Origin: Arthrobotrys musiformis
Taxonomy: Eukaryota > Ascomycota > Orbiliomycetes > Orbiliales > Orbiliaceae
Length of the DNA stretch: 64,000 bases
Assembly: GCA_036971715.1 (NCBI GenBank)
Contig: JAVHJL010000006.1
Location: 3,390,768-3,454,767, forward strand
Reading direction: 5' to 3'
This document shows positions 12,356 through 25,442 of the stretch, in pieces. The notes beneath the pieces are model-generated. The model saw only the letters and a program-made list of their open reading frames with translations, made no database searches and was not told where the DNA came from. The translations under genes and the position numbers were made by a program. The first letter of the stretch is position 1. Every line of letters begins with the position of its first letter.

Positions 12356-14602
12356 ATCGAATCCGAAGCGGAGCGATTCGAGTCGCTGTTATCGCCTATA
12401 TACCACCTCGTGTATAGTATGTATATGGAAGTGGAATGTGCGGGGCGTTGTGTGTTACGCGAGCACGCAGTTGTGATGTTGGGAAGGAATGATTCTCGAC
12501 GAGGTCCGAGGGCCAGTGGAGGAGAAACTTCTATCTAATATATAGCTGATTATGGGGGCGCGACGGCAGATCAACCTGTATTATATCGTGAGATGCGGTT
12601 GCGGCAATGTTTGGCCTCAAAGATGGGATGGATGGGCGGGAAAGTCGGGGTTTCAATCGAAGAACAGCCGTGCATTACAGACGTGCTGCGCAAGGGCTGC
12701 GCATTTTTGGCTTTATAGCAGCGGCATGCCAAAAATGCAGCCGGAAGCTGTACCTTGATATGCATGATCAGTTGGGGCTGGCCGCATGCTTGTTTGAAGC
12801 CCGGGCATGCCAATTTGCTAGCCTCGAATCCACCAATTTGCATGGAAGCACATGTGCCCGGGATTTCGGAAGAGTGCATTTAATCTTGTTCTCAATCGAG
12901 CACAACGCCAAACCTCAACCTGAGCTCTTGCGGCCAGATCGACAAGACTCAGAGAATCGGGCTAGTTGGCTCGAAGGGTCTCGTAATTAAGAGCTCAAGC
13001 GCTCTATCGGCGGAGGTCTGATCAGCTGATCAAGTCCTTGTATGCCTTCACAATTGATACACCACAAGTACATCCCAACGATATTGCCATAATCGCAGCC
13101 ATGATCAGGTACCGCGGTTCAGGCTTCAGAATTTCGTTTTTGAAGCTGAAATTCGAAAGAGGAAATGTTTGAATATAGCAGCCATCAAGCTTCGGATCGA
13201 TCGTAGCCTCGAAGCCTGGAAAACGGCAATTTCTAACTGCCTAGCCAGTTCTCGATAGCCACCGCTAGCTATAGCTAGCTGCCCATCCACCAGTCGAGGG
13301 TTGATGCATCAGTTGTCGGCAGCCTTGTGCTGTCGGCTGAGGTTCTGATTCGTTCTTCGCCAAAATCCCCGCCCCGCGCTCCAAACCCAACACAAGCTTT
13401 CGCCCCACTTCTCGGTAATAACGTTATATATAGCTGGACAGTCGAGACATTGATGCCTTGGCTAGGCTATTATATTGCCAGACTGCAGACCGGCGTGCAT
13501 CGATATCGATGCTGGTGGGAAGAGAAATTAATAATAGGTCGGCGCAGTGAATTCATGAAAGGTGTGTACACCGTGCACCGTATACAATTTTTGCCTGAAT
13601 TAAGGAAAGAAATTTAAATTTTGACCATCGTAAAATCGAAATCAATCAAAGCCTTAATGTTGCTCTCGAATTCACGACATATCTAGTGGTAGCCGATGTC
13701 GACAGGTACATGTACGCCTCTACTCAAGCTGTGCAATATATACATCTATATATATATATACCCATGCATGACGAGCTTGGCCGGGAAGTCAAAAAAAAAA
13801 AAAAAGAAAAATTGAGAAATTCGAAAGTAACCGCTAGAAAGCAACCGCTAGAAAGCCTCCATCAGCCATATATCGTTGCAGATATATGGTACTGTCGCGT
13901 GACCGCCTACTTGATTAACTAAGACGCCTAGACTTTGGGCTGAAGTCTCGTGAGTTCGAATATCTAGATACTTGACATGCATCGACATGCGGCTGTTGAT
14001 CAGTCGAGCCTGAATCCCCAAGTAATAGAGAAAATGACTACAGGCTGTCTAACTCCCACACCGGTAGAGAGGCCCTTGATGATATACAATTTATAGTATG
14101 GACACCACAATCAATTACACAAGTTAATTATGATTTTAAATTCTAAATTTCATTGATACTACAGTATATTAATATCAGTTAAAATGATGGATAAGGCGCA
14201 CGTCCGCTCCTGGAAAACAAGTAGTTAATATACACGTAAATAAAAAGATTACAAGGGCGAATGGGAGGGGAAAGGGCTCGAGTGCACGCTAGAGCTTCGC
14301 ATGCATCCCTAAGGGTCACCAATCTTTCCATTTGCTTTTCTCCCTTTTATTCAATTTTTTTTCACTCTATCATCTTGTTTTTTCAGTCGGCTTTCCTTGT
14401 TTACTCCTCCTCCTCCTCCTTCTTCTTCTTCTTTCTTTTTTAGCCCTCCTGAATAGCGCCAAAATTGCTCGTCGGCACTCCTTCCACCAACTGCACTCGG
14501 GGCTGGTCTCGTTCCCAGATGTCACAAATCTCATGGCCATAAAATCTATCTATCCTAGCCCGCTGTTAGGCCTGCAGTTTATGGATGCGATTGGTCTTAT
14601 CG
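12356..14602. other. 2.2-kb gap, no supported gene
   Basis: This contains the promoter of the DUF1399 gene at its left edge. No frame resembles a protein. A weak tRNA-Leu-like relic lies near 13905-13975 (listed separately). The stretch around 13260-13285 is rich in GCTAGCTA palindromic steps. Confidence 0.5.
13905..13975 (+). pseudogene. tRNA-like relic (tRNA-Leu resemblance)
   Basis: The segment contains ACTAAGACGCC, then a hairpin-forming AGACTT...AAGTCT, then CTCGTGAGTTCGAAT. That order resembles the D-arm, anticodon arm, variable arm and B box (GTTCGAAT at 13954-13961) of a eukaryotic tRNA-Leu. The A box is poor, the T stem does not pair and no acceptor stem closes. It is most likely a decayed copy or a chance match. 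Confidence 0.2.
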
Positions 14603-15942
14603 TTAAGAATTCAGCCCCTCCGCTAGCCCCGCTAGCTCCGAGACGTCATGAAACGTCTTCCAAAGTCCCTTGGGCACCCCGGTAAACGCCTTCTCGAACC
14701 TCTCCGTTGTATTCTTTTTCTTTTCTTCGGCCTCATCGACACCAGTAACCACCCTAATCCAAATAGCTTTGATCGCCCCTGGAAAGCCTTTATACATTTC
14801 AGCGTATGTCTCAGGGTCGGTTTGCGTGCTGTCGCCAATACATATGTATTTTCTTTTAGGAAGCCACTGCCCAATGAGTTTCTTGATCTCCATTGTTTTA
14901 TATTCTTGGGTACCGGTCGATACCGAAGCCATCAACCCAGCGACGGACATCCAAGACATATCCCGCAGAATCGGTTGGCCGAAAGGATAATTTGTTTTGA
15001 TGAATTCGAAAAGGAAGGGATATAGATTATAAGGCGAAGCAGAGATGTAGAACCAGGCTGGTTTGTTGAGAATCTCGTCTAGGTGTTTGTAGAAGTCTGG
15101 GAATCCAGGCGTAGGCGTTGGCTCTTCGGCAAAAGTGTGGACTAGGAGGCTCTTCATTGAAAGGGTATCGGTGATTTTTATAGTATCATCAATGTCTGGA
15201 GTTAGGCTGTTAGCTAATTGAAACGGCGGTTCCTAATAGCCAAATTCAAACCCGTCGAAATATAATCAGGTGCATACAATTGCGGCGCGGCATACATACC
15301 TGATATTATGGCCCAGCCTTCTGGATCCACGATTTTCATATCGGTTTCCACCGGGCCATATTTAGAATTTGGAGGCAGTAGCCCGCATAACTTGATGATA
15401 TCGCCGCCTTTAGGGGCTGTGATGAAGGGGATTGGAAGTTCTTCGGCACTGATACCACTTGATCCGCTCCCTGGCAAAGCGACAACCTTTCCATTTTCGA
15501 TCTGGACATTAAGTTTCCGCCCGACGATGGTTTTCCTCAGGAATAGCTTTGCCCTTCGAGCGACAATTTCACGCGTTTCTTTGTCGTCCTCTGTGATGCC
15601 TATCAATCTTGCTATTTCAGCAACAAGCTTCGAGGGATCTGTAGTCGTCACGGCCACGGTATTGGTATCAGCATGCGAGTCTTGTGTGTTTTTGTGTTGT
15701 AGCTTGCAAAATCCAACAGGTTGATGTCACTCACGCTTTCCTGAGTTCCCGTGAAAGAAGGAAGCGTTGAACTCGGTCCACCAAGCACCATCTCGCTGAA
15801 ATGCCGTGGTCGTGTGCAACCATATCAAATCATTCACGTCGATATTCGACGGCCAGTTCAGGAACCCGAGCCCGACGTTCGCTGTGATACGGTTCCACAC
15901 ATCCTGCCAACTGTCATCGTGCCCAGGAACGTCGGTCGGCAT
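14603..15942 (-). CDS. APP1-like phosphatidate phosphatase (DUF2183)
   Basis: Exons 15942-15735, 15680-15300 and 15195-14603 join in phase to 393 aa. The catalytic DxDDT phosphatase motif (SDIDDTIKITD) is at about residues 196-206, and its first Asp codon is split by the second intron. Further DUF2183 marks follow: a WFYISASPYNLYPF segment and KRKYICIGDSTQTDPETYAEMY. Family members dephosphorylate phosphatidic acid to diacylglycerol; the yeast founder acts with actin-patch proteins, and many mould homologues are short and secreted. This protein is of the short kind, but no signal peptide is visible at the chosen ATG, and an in-frame stop lies about 35 bases upstream. An additional 5' exon with the signal peptide may have been missed. 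Substrate is inferred from the family only. Confidence 0.8.
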
Positions 15943-18900
15943 ATCGGGCTTGTGTTTCTGAGGCTCCTGCTGTTTATAGATCTAGCTCCGCCAGAGGTGT
16001 CGAGGCGAACACGTCTATGGATACCAACAGAAGAAGGTGGTCCTATGTTGTATCCTGGGGTATCGCTGGTCCTTCCCCCCCAGACTAGGTCCTTTATTTG
16101 TATCGTTATCACAAAGTGAGCTAGTTTTAGATGTAATGTATATTCAACCTTCAACGAATTTTGGAACGATTGAGATAGACGGAAGGAACCAGAAAATTAA
16201 CGGTGGGAGCCTGGCTAGCTTCCTAGTTTTTAAATCTTTTAGATCGATCTACGGCCACTTGCAAGACTGCGCCCTGCAGGCCTGACACGCGACATCATAG
16301 TCACAACATCCTTCGTTTACAGATGCTATGTGCGCAGCGAATAACATAAGTCTTTGATCTGTTATAGACGAAATGTACCCTGTTTTGGCAATAAAGCTGG
16401 TCGTGACTGTCGCCCGTGCCAACCACAACAGCGAGAGCGATACAGATGTCGTCATATGGCCTGGTTTGCCAATGCTTTTCCGTGTCAAGAGGTTCGGTTG
16501 GAGGTTGAGGCATGGGTCAGGGTTTGCTTGGCCTTTCGCTCAGGTGGGAAGGCATGCCTCAACTTGGTTTTCGTACGCAAGAAAATCCGAAAGCTGGGGA
16601 AAATCAGTTCACACACTCCATAGTCCAAACATATATGTACACGGGTCCGGATATAGTGTCAGTAATATGGCTCAATCCCATGGATTCGGTCTTGAGGAAG
16701 ACCATATTATAGTATCTGTGCTTATTGACAGTTCTTAACCAAGGATGCCTTGTAGACAGCGATGGGACATGTTGCAAAACTTGCCGTTGCGAATAGCACC
16801 GCAAAATTAAAGCCTCAAGGCCCCGGTGCCGCAATTTTTCCCGTTCCGAGGTTAGCTAAGTTGGAATGCGCTGGAGCTTGAGTACGGTGTACAGAGTAAG
16901 CCCACGGCTTAGATAGGACTTATCCATTAGATACTGGTCTGGGCTAGGGTATACATAGGGATGTCGATGGTCTGACGGATAAAACGGAGGCTACTCGACT
17001 GTGCACTGATGACCGAAGCGTGCATGTTATGCAGATACACGTACAGAAGCACGGATTGCCTCTCCTTCGCCCCCACTTTTATTCGTCAACATTTGCGGCG
17101 TGGGAGGCGCGCTCTCTGTGACCCGGACGTGGTTGGTGCAGGACTAGTTAGATCACAATTGCACAACTGTGGAGGAGTTAGCGGCCCTCTTGCGAATATT
17201 TACCGGATGTTCATCGGTATGCATAACATGGTGGGCCAAATATTGCCGCTGCACGGATATGAGTATCTTTGGACTTCATGCTGCCCCAAAGTCAGGATTT
17301 AATATATATAAGACCTGGCCCCTGAGGTTATATACTGCGCGCGCTGCTTAAGAGTCGCAGAACTCGAAAGACATCGGTTGAGAACTAAATTAATTGTTTT
17401 GCAGATTATCTTTGAACCAAATTACCATGTCCGGATTATCTTGAAGCAACCATCCTGTCTTAAAAAGGGCCAGGGTCGATCGGGACTTTCTCCCCCTTTC
17501 CGGCTAGTGTCAGACATTAACTTCAGCCATATCTGCCATCACATCACGTCTTCTCACCATCTTCGGCGGCTTCTGGAAGAGAAGATCCACCGTGATGCTT
17601 CTTCCTGATTGGGGGTGCTTCAGAGTAGAACTAGATTGACGCGAACTCCAAGAAGACATTTCCTTCCCGATATAAACGCAGTTTAGTCGTTTTAAAACTT
17701 GCCAAATATAGTCCTCCTGATTCTTCTTTGCCTTACACAAAGTCGAACAATACCAGGCGGTTACGGAGTCTATCGATCCTGGACGGACGGACCTTTCTTT
17801 TTTATTATTATTATTTTTTATTATTTTTTTATTTTTTGGCATGAGTAATCCAAAACCAAAATAATGGGAAGCAAAGGATCTTTTTCTCCTACATACACAA
17901 TTAAAATGCAATCCAAGATTTCGTAAAAGACCCAAGAGAGGATTCAACGTTCAGGCTCTATTGTACTATTAACCCCGGGCTTATTGTCGCATGGACATGC
18001 ACGGATGCTTGAGCGTCACAAGGTTCGTTCCGATGGAAACTTGAAGGTCATGTTGAGAAGGTGTTTCTTTTCTTTCCTGCGCGCGGGCCTGCCCCTCGTA
18101 TTGGTGTACAGGGTAAGCAGCGGTATCCATGTCTTTGCAGGGGGAAGGATGCTCCAGATCCAACGATCCCAGGCAAACGGTCCAGCCGGAACGATAAAAA
18201 GGATTGGAAAAAGTGGTTCTGCTAGGGATACCCACACGTTTTTAGCCGGCTTCTGCTGTTTCTTGGGCATTTCAAAATGAGGAGGTTTTTGGGGTGGCTC
18301 CACTCCCACATCACGTTCTTGGTCCTGATCTGCCCAATGGCATTTCGTGATAAAACGATGGGTGCGTGGTCCTATTCGGTGGCTTCTGTCGTGGAAAAGA
18401 AATGAAGTCAACCCCCCAAATTCGAAATTCATTGCCTCAAGCCCATGCTACAACTTGCTTTTTCGTCGAGCAACTGTCTTGAAGAAAATGCTAAAACTGG
18501 ACCAGGCCAATGAAGGGTGGGCGGGAAACCAAACCCAGATTCTGAATTCCTTCTCGAAGGTCTTGGAGAAGTTGTTTAAAACCACTAGGTTTCCCTATCC
18601 TTTCGACTCCTGTCTATTTACTTTCAAAAGGTTTTGGCAGTCCGACAAGAGCCATTACACGGCAAATAAAATAAAACGTGGAGAGCAGGGCAAACGCACT
18701 CGATATCCCTGACGAGCTTTTGGAGAAAAGTTTCCCCCATTTTTGGATTGTCGAAAGGGATATAAAAGTTCGCCGCAGCCTTGAGGACTAGCTATTTGGC
18801 TTTCTATTTGGTTTTGGTTTGTTCTCATTGGAAGGAGGACAGTGCTTTTTTTTGGTGGAAAGGGCCGTCGAATATCCAACAAAAATACCCATTTTCGGTT

Positions 18901-18971
18901 TCCGTTCGAATTCCGGGATGAAGAGCAGCAGCAAAATATCGAGCTTGTCGAGACGATAATAGCACGGCGAG
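15943..18971. other. 3-kb gap, no supported gene
   Basis: The left part should contain the promoter, and possibly a missed first exon, of the APP1-like gene. A minus-strand frame at 18016-18432 (138 codons, hydrophobic middle) is the longest, but it has no recognisable motif. A T/A-rich run lies near 17800-17840. Confidence 0.45.
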
Positions 18972-20461
18972 ATGGCCCTCACAGGGCAAGGCACCATCGT
19001 ATGTACAAGTTCGAATATTTCTTTTTAGGAAGAGAATTCAATTCTAATCCAGTCGTCTTTTCTTCTTCTTAGTCGATAGAGTGGTGCCTAGTAGTCCTGA
19101 CTTTCAACCTGGTGGCTCTTCGCCTGGTAGCAAGATTGCTCATCCAGCGCGACCGGGTGAATTTTGGCGATATCTTGCTAGTGCTTGCCTGGTTGTCGTT
19201 GTCTTCGATGGCCGCTTGTGATACCTGGCTTCTGAAGTTGGGATTGATGATACCACAGCGGACTTACAACCACGACCTGGCCCATATTACCGACGACCCC
19301 GAAAAGAATGTGCTTATCTTAAAGATAATCTACGGATCAGTACTTCCGTATTATACTGCCTTGTGGCTAGTCAAATGTGCTTTATTATCCTTTTACTACA
19401 CTATTATCCCGACTTCGTTGACCGCACATAGGAAGGCACTGCATTTCGTTACCGCTGCGGTGCTTATATCTATGTTTGGTGTCTGGTGTATTAACATTTT
19501 CTGGTGTATGCCAGTCAGGCGTAATTGGTATGTCGACGTCCTTTACCTTTGACCCGGATGACATTTGTCTCGTCGCCCGAGATGGCATGTATACAGACTA
19601 TGATGGATTGATCGGCTAATTGGTATGTGGTATGGATACAGGTCACTGGACAAGGAAGATATCTGCTTCAGCTTTGCGACCATCCCCGTCTTCATAATAT
19701 CTACGGCATGCAACATTCTCACCGACATTGCCATTTTCATCCTACCCTTTCCACTTCTTCGCAATATCAAGTTCCAACGCCGATCTCAGTATGTTGGGCT
19801 TGTTACAATATTTACTTTGGGATGCTTCAGCATGCTCGCCAGCGTGGTCCGTGTCGCTGTCTTGGCCGACACTGCTACTCAAACACATGTTGCGGTCTGG
19901 TCCGCCGTGGAGGTCGCCGTGGGTATCATCATAGCCTCGCTTCCATATCTTCGAATTCTGATCTGGAGGAAGGGGGGGCTTGTCAGCGTATCGAGTTCAT
20001 CTGGATCTAGAGGGCACGCTGAGAGTGGTATCACGTGTACAGATAGTAGCCGACCCGGCGGGGCATTCGATTGGATATCACTGGAGGAAAAAGGGGAGTT
20101 TGATACTCTGAGAAGTAAGAACAGGGATACTATCAAGTCTCAAACGACTGTCATTACCGTCCCCACTGTCGAAGAATTGGAGGAAATAGTCTCGGATAAT
20201 AATGCAACATCGACTATCCGTTCCATTCAAGACCTTCAGAGGTATCACGACACCATTCTGAACAAAAGCCCAAATGATACCCCCGCTCGACTTGGCCATG
20301 AGTGGACTTTCGATAAAGTCCAGTGGCGGTATAGCGAACCGGAGCCTGTAACACCAGTCATCGATGTCCATGGACTCGGGGTGATACCAGACGTGCCACC
20401 AATACCACCGATACCGCCTCTTCCAATCCGAACTGTACATACCAGCCGTAGATCGAGATGA
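18972..20461 (+). CDS. Fungal rhodopsin-like seven-TM membrane protein
   Basis: Exons 18972-18998, 19073-19527 and 19642-20461 join in phase to 433 aa. Hydrophobic helices can be followed through about residue 280, including the family-typical ACNILTDIAIFILPFPLL segment and a later VAVGIIIASLPYLRIL helix. This is the fungal integral membrane family often labelled rhodopsin domain. Some relatives carry an N-terminal CFEM domain and act as Pth11-like surface receptors; none is present here. The last 150 residues form a hydrophilic Ser/Thr/Pro-rich cytosolic tail ending in Pro-Pro-Ile repeats. The very short first exon (nine codons) is inferred from a clean GTATGT donor and CTTCTTAG acceptor, and places the start just before the first helix. 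Ligand and role unknown. Confidence 0.8.
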
Positions 20462-23111
20462 TTATACTTCTCTCTACAACCACCTGCACAAAATTTTTTG
20501 GCGTTTTTATTTTTTTCTCGTCGTGTTTCGATTCACTTCTCTTGTATCAATTGATATCGTGTCGCCTTTTCCCTTTTCCTTTTTTCGTTTTCTTTTTCGT
20601 TGTTTTATACTGGGAGGGTGTTGGGAACAAACCACGGCATATAATGAGGCGTTTATTAAATCCTTTGAATATTCTGTTTATTTATTACATGACTTGGAGG
20701 CGTTTTCCTCTCGGCCGACATCAGCATATCTGCTCAGCCTAGCCTAGGGCTCTCAATCTCAATTGCAATCTTTCAGTCGGTCTGAATTATTCCCATGGCC
20801 GCGCTTGTTGTACCATATTCCTTTCCTCGGTCTCCTATTTTCTCCCTTGCTCCCTTTCCCTTTTTTTGCCTTATATGTTGCTCTTTATCACTACAGATTT
20901 TGTATATTTATACTTCTGTGTGTCAGCCGCGGGAGGACTGGTGGCACCCGTCCAATCGAACGGCGGAGACTAAAGGGATTCGGCTTCCCGACTTGTACAT
21001 AAACCTCACCACGACTGGTTCCATAAGAGCAGGACCGACGGCCTAGAAACAAGAAGAAATAGAGGTTGGAGTGGTTGAGAGCTCCGGGTTTTAGTGGCAG
21101 TTCACTCATTTCTGGAAGTAGAACTGTAAATAGGCCGCAGGGCGAGACAAGCAAATAGGTATATGCCGACTTGCATAGCGCAATGCTCTAGGCGAAGCCA
21201 GATGGTCAGTTTAAATTTTTCGCGACAGTTGAAGTCAGCCCCGTCGGGCAACTTAAGATCTTTTAGTGTAGCCAACGGGCAAGTCGCCTACGGAAACGAG
21301 AGCGATTACCTTTGCATCAGGTGGGGTCCAAAATTGTTCCAGGATGCAGATAGGTTTTTCCTTCGGCCTCTCTTTGTTCGACCCCACTTCCCATGTGTGA
21401 GCCTTGTACTCAACCTTACCTGGGCCGGTTACTTAATAGTCCCCAACCTCAAACCCCACAATCGCACAAGAGGTCCCATTTTTGACGTAGAAGATCAACC
21501 CGCGGCCGAGCTTGCATCACGAAACATGTTTGTGTGTGCAAATTTGGGAATCTCCCGGCCTTGTGACCACGTCGTTCGCTTGGAATGCGAATGTCATGAT
21601 TTATGCTACCTGCACATCTGCATGTCCAAGGCAAGATGGATAGAAAAACCTGCAGATTGTGATCTTAGTTCTGCAAAATAATGGGCCATTTGGGTAAGAG
21701 GCCGCGCAAGCTGTCACCTAAATTATAACGACTAAGCTTTGCCCAGACTTTTTAGGTCAGGGTCGGAGTCGAATTCCGAGCAGTCGTAGGTGTGGCCCTA
21801 TCGGAATGCTACCTTTTTTCTTCTTTGTTCCTTTGTCAACAAGCTAAATGCGTTCACGCTGTGCGGGCGGGCGTCTTCTGTCCTTTCAAAGATTGAGGGC
21901 CAAAACAGTCCATTCGATCCGAACGAGTGATTTTCGGATCTCGGAATCAAATGTGAAGAAAGAGCTGCAGATGCAGATGCAGGTGCGAATGCAGCTAGCG
22001 AGCTGAGCGTATGCCATGGCAGTCGTTCTTGTCCCGAACCCCCCTCATCACCGTCTAGCTATGCCAGAATGCAGGTGTGCATATGTGGAGTCTTCTAACG
22101 AAGTCTGGTCATGTCGATGTTGAGAGCAATTGAATCATGATACTGTTCATATGTGGAAGGCCAAGCCGGTTGCGGAGTCGAATGCAACAGGAATTCGGGT
22201 TCGAGTGAGAGGAAAAGGAAGTCTCATGGGCCACGAAGCCGCAGAAGCGGGAGGCGGCTGGGAGTGGCCAAGCCCAAGACTACCGGTCTTGAGGGTTTCA
22301 TAGGCATATAATGAGGGGCTACTGGCCGGCTGGGTGTGTGTGATATGATCAATGAAGGTGCACGAATAGCTGTTAGGTCGTAGCGCTGACATGAGGTTTT
22401 GTTTTGTTGGTGGTATATTTAACACCCTCCACCACCCCGCCACCTGCGCATTCGCTCACGACGCCCCGCCTGCGCTCCAGATAATATATATGGATCGGTG
22501 GCCCTTCTCGATTCTCCCTTTCTCTCTCTATTTTTCATCTTTTACCTGTAATTTTAAATTGTAGCTGAGGCAAACCGAATCGTTGTTTGGTGAATTAACT
22601 TTGGCCAGGAAGTATAATTAGAGTGTGCCCCGCCCTCTGTTCCAGAACGTTAACCAGGCAAGACACCACCGCAATCTCGAGTCGGCCACAACGTCATTGC
22701 ATCGCATCGCCTTTCGCACGAGCACTTGGCTTAAGCCCAGGGCGTCTGATATAATACCGACATCTACGGATCCAAGGCATATCGGTGGCTGCAGACCGAC
22801 GGTTTCCGCGGACCGGCCTTCAGCACAGGTATTTGAACCCTCCAAGCGACGGCAAATGCAATGCTTCGTCTTCGTCTTCGTCTTCCGTCTCTCGTATGCA
22901 TAGATACCTACTTACTCAAGCTTTAAGTAGCTAATATCATTCTCAACACAGCAAAAGATAACCAACCGACCAACCGGGCAAACTTGCTCTTGGCACCGGT
23001 CCCTTGCCTCTTGGGAGTGACCCCCAATCGATCTTATCGATCTGTATACTGTGCATGCGCAGGGTTGCCAAGTAGTACTAGCTAGCTATAGTACTGTGTA
23101 CTGTGCACACA
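20462..23111. other. 2.6-kb gap, no supported gene
   Basis: The first 600 bases are T-rich and probably include the 3' UTR of the rhodopsin-like gene. A + strand frame at 21163-21681 (172 codons) has no domain or signal. The last few hundred bases should hold the C2 gene promoter. A TAGCTAGCTA palindromic stretch lies near 23082. Confidence 0.5.
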
Positions 23112-25442
23112 ATGTCGAAGACCTACGACATCGTCATTCGCTTCCACTCCGTCTCAAACCTCCCAGTCGCGGACCTCGGGAAGTTCTCCTCAGACCCGTA
23201 TCTTAAGATAAAACTCGGCGTATCCCCCAAAAAAACCACAGAAAGTGGCTGGCATGTCAAGGAGAATGCCGCTCCGGATCCGGACGACCCAATCATCGTC
23301 TTTCGTACACCGACCCACCACCAAACACTGCACCCGATATTCCCCCCTCAGACATTCTGGATTGTTAGCAATGTACCGGAATCTGGGTTCTCTATGACCG
23401 TTATATGCCGAGATGAAGATCCGTCAAACAAAGACGATGGCTTAGGCAAGACGAAGATCGAGATCGAGACCATAACGGGTATTGGCTGGAAGAAAGAGCA
23501 TATGAGAATCGAACTGAGGAGGAGAAACGGTGGTGGTAGTTGGAGAGCATTTGCGTTCTCTCCCGTTCTCAATGCAATCAATGGCCAGAAGATCAGCAGT
23601 GGTAGGCCAATTGCCGACATGAGTATCGAAGTGATCGGTGAAACCCAGAATAATGCTGGGCGACTGTTCCCATATACCTCGGGCCCTGGTACGAGTATAC
23701 ATCTATATTTGTAACTACAATATGAGACATTGCGATCGGTCGCGATCGATGTGCTAACGTTATAATCTTCCAAACTTACAGCTTACTTTTCCAAACACTT
23801 TTCTCCTTTCGCCGGTCGCATGACTGGCATAGTCGAGAAAACGGACGATACTGCATCAATCGCCTCGGGGGGCAGCGCCTTATTCAGTGGCAAGAAATAC
23901 AAGTAAACCAACTCTTGGCCCAGTCCTTTAATTTACCCACGTTCAGAGACTGACATATAATACCTTTTCCTTAGCTTCCAAGCGAATGTCCTTCAACTCC
24001 AGGGACCAGTTCCGCCAGAACTCAACCACCCTTTTGTCCCCTCCAAATGGTTTATCAAGAAGCTGTTCACCGGAAAGATCCTGCCTCATGCTTTGCACGC
24101 ACACCATCGTAATATTTTCTCCCATGATCTCAAAACCATTTATGGAGTCATTATCCAAGATGAGAGGGAAGAGATACTTATGAGCCGATCCGCTGCCATG
24201 TCGGATCTTCCAACAGAACAAACAAGGATCGATGCTCCGCACGCGCACCCTACACAACCTCACGGCGAAGAGCTCAACCAATCCAAACTCCGCCGTCTTC
24301 TCAAAGGAGGCAAAGTCGAAGGAGACCCAGAATTTAAAGCGATGGAGTTGGAGAACCCTCGCCCAACAGAAGGTCAGCCTTGTGGAAACTCGGACCTAGA
24401 CAAATCGCAGCGTTTCTTGGAGATGTGCGGGGAGCTCACGGAGTCCGGGAAGGTGAAGAAGCAACCTAGCGTTGGTGATGATGGGGAAGAGGAAGAACAA
24501 ACTGGAGGCGCTTTATTTACATACGTCGTCACGACAGATGGTCAGATGCGATGGTCCGAAGTCGGCGCCGGGTGGGCTAGGGAAGTCGGCTCAAAACACG
24601 TTATTCTCGCGAATGGGGCTAAACATGTAGCTTTCGCGGGTGAGTTTTTCATTCGGAGGAAACCAAGAAAACACCACCGGCGGCCATCATTTGCAGTTTC
24701 TACACGGACCGGGTCTTCAAGCAGCGGGGTACTTATGTACCGAAACTCGAAGAATCGGGATGACAGGAAGAAAAAGAACCGCCCCACCAGCGAACCCCGA
24801 GAAACGTTCTCTCGCGGGGAGACCATGTTGGGGGATTCGCTACCAGCCGCGGATAGGAACCCCGATGCTTGGCAGCCCCCAGCTCAATTACCGTATTGGT
24901 CCGCACCAGCCCAACCACAATATCCGGGCTCGTACCAAACCCCATTTCGGACGGACTCGGCGGGTACCGTGGAGAGAGACAGAGACCTAGATCTAATGTT
25001 CGCACATGACCATTTCAGGAGGCCTTCACAAGTATCGTTGAACACCTCGGACCAGGTCAGATTTCAACTGTACATTGACAACGACTCTGGCACCTATCGA
25101 CCGCTTGAAAAGCATATCCCAGCGTTTAGGGAGTTTATGAAGAAACAATTTCCAGGGTTCGACGTTATCGTAAGCCATTGCGCAGGCGAAGAAGGAAAGA
25201 AAATAGAAAAAATGAAGCAGGCACATGTCAGGAAGGGTAGAGAACGTGGGGAAGTGGCTGGGGACCCCGGCGATGCTGTGGAAGGCGGTGATTTGGTGTT
25301 TAGTGATAGCAGCAGCTCGAGTAGTAGTGAGGATGAAGATGAGAGCGGACAATATACAGAACGTAGTGGAATTGGTAAAGGAGGGAAGCTACCGAATGGT
25401 GTGCAAGAGTTCGCAGAAAAGTATGGAATACGGTTGATGTGA
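23112..25442 (+). CDS. C2-domain protein of a conserved fungal family
   Basis: Exons 23112-23688, 23782-23902 and 23975-25442 join in phase to 721 aa. Residues about 5-140 read as a C2 domain: VIRFHSVSNLPVADL, then SDPYLKIKLG, then a second strand set with CRDEDPSNKDDGLGKTKIEI that supplies acidic loop residues. The middle (about 230-300) contains a basic, hydrophobic KWFIKKLFTGKILPHALH stretch. The region around 430-520 contains AFAGEFFIRRK, typical of this fungal C2 family. The C-terminus is Ser/Asp/Glu-rich. The expected role is calcium- or lipid-dependent membrane association in the cytosol; no enzyme domain is seen. Start: an in-frame GTG lies three codons upstream, but the ATG at 23112 directly precedes the C2 fold. 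Confidence 0.75.

Noticed and set aside
18016..18432. 138-codon minus-strand frame with a hydrophobic middle
   Set aside because: No start context, signal layout, partner exon or family resemblance; kept only as a note in the gap entry.
21163..21681. 172-codon + strand frame
   Set aside because: Composition is random-like, with no domain and no homologous pattern I recognise.
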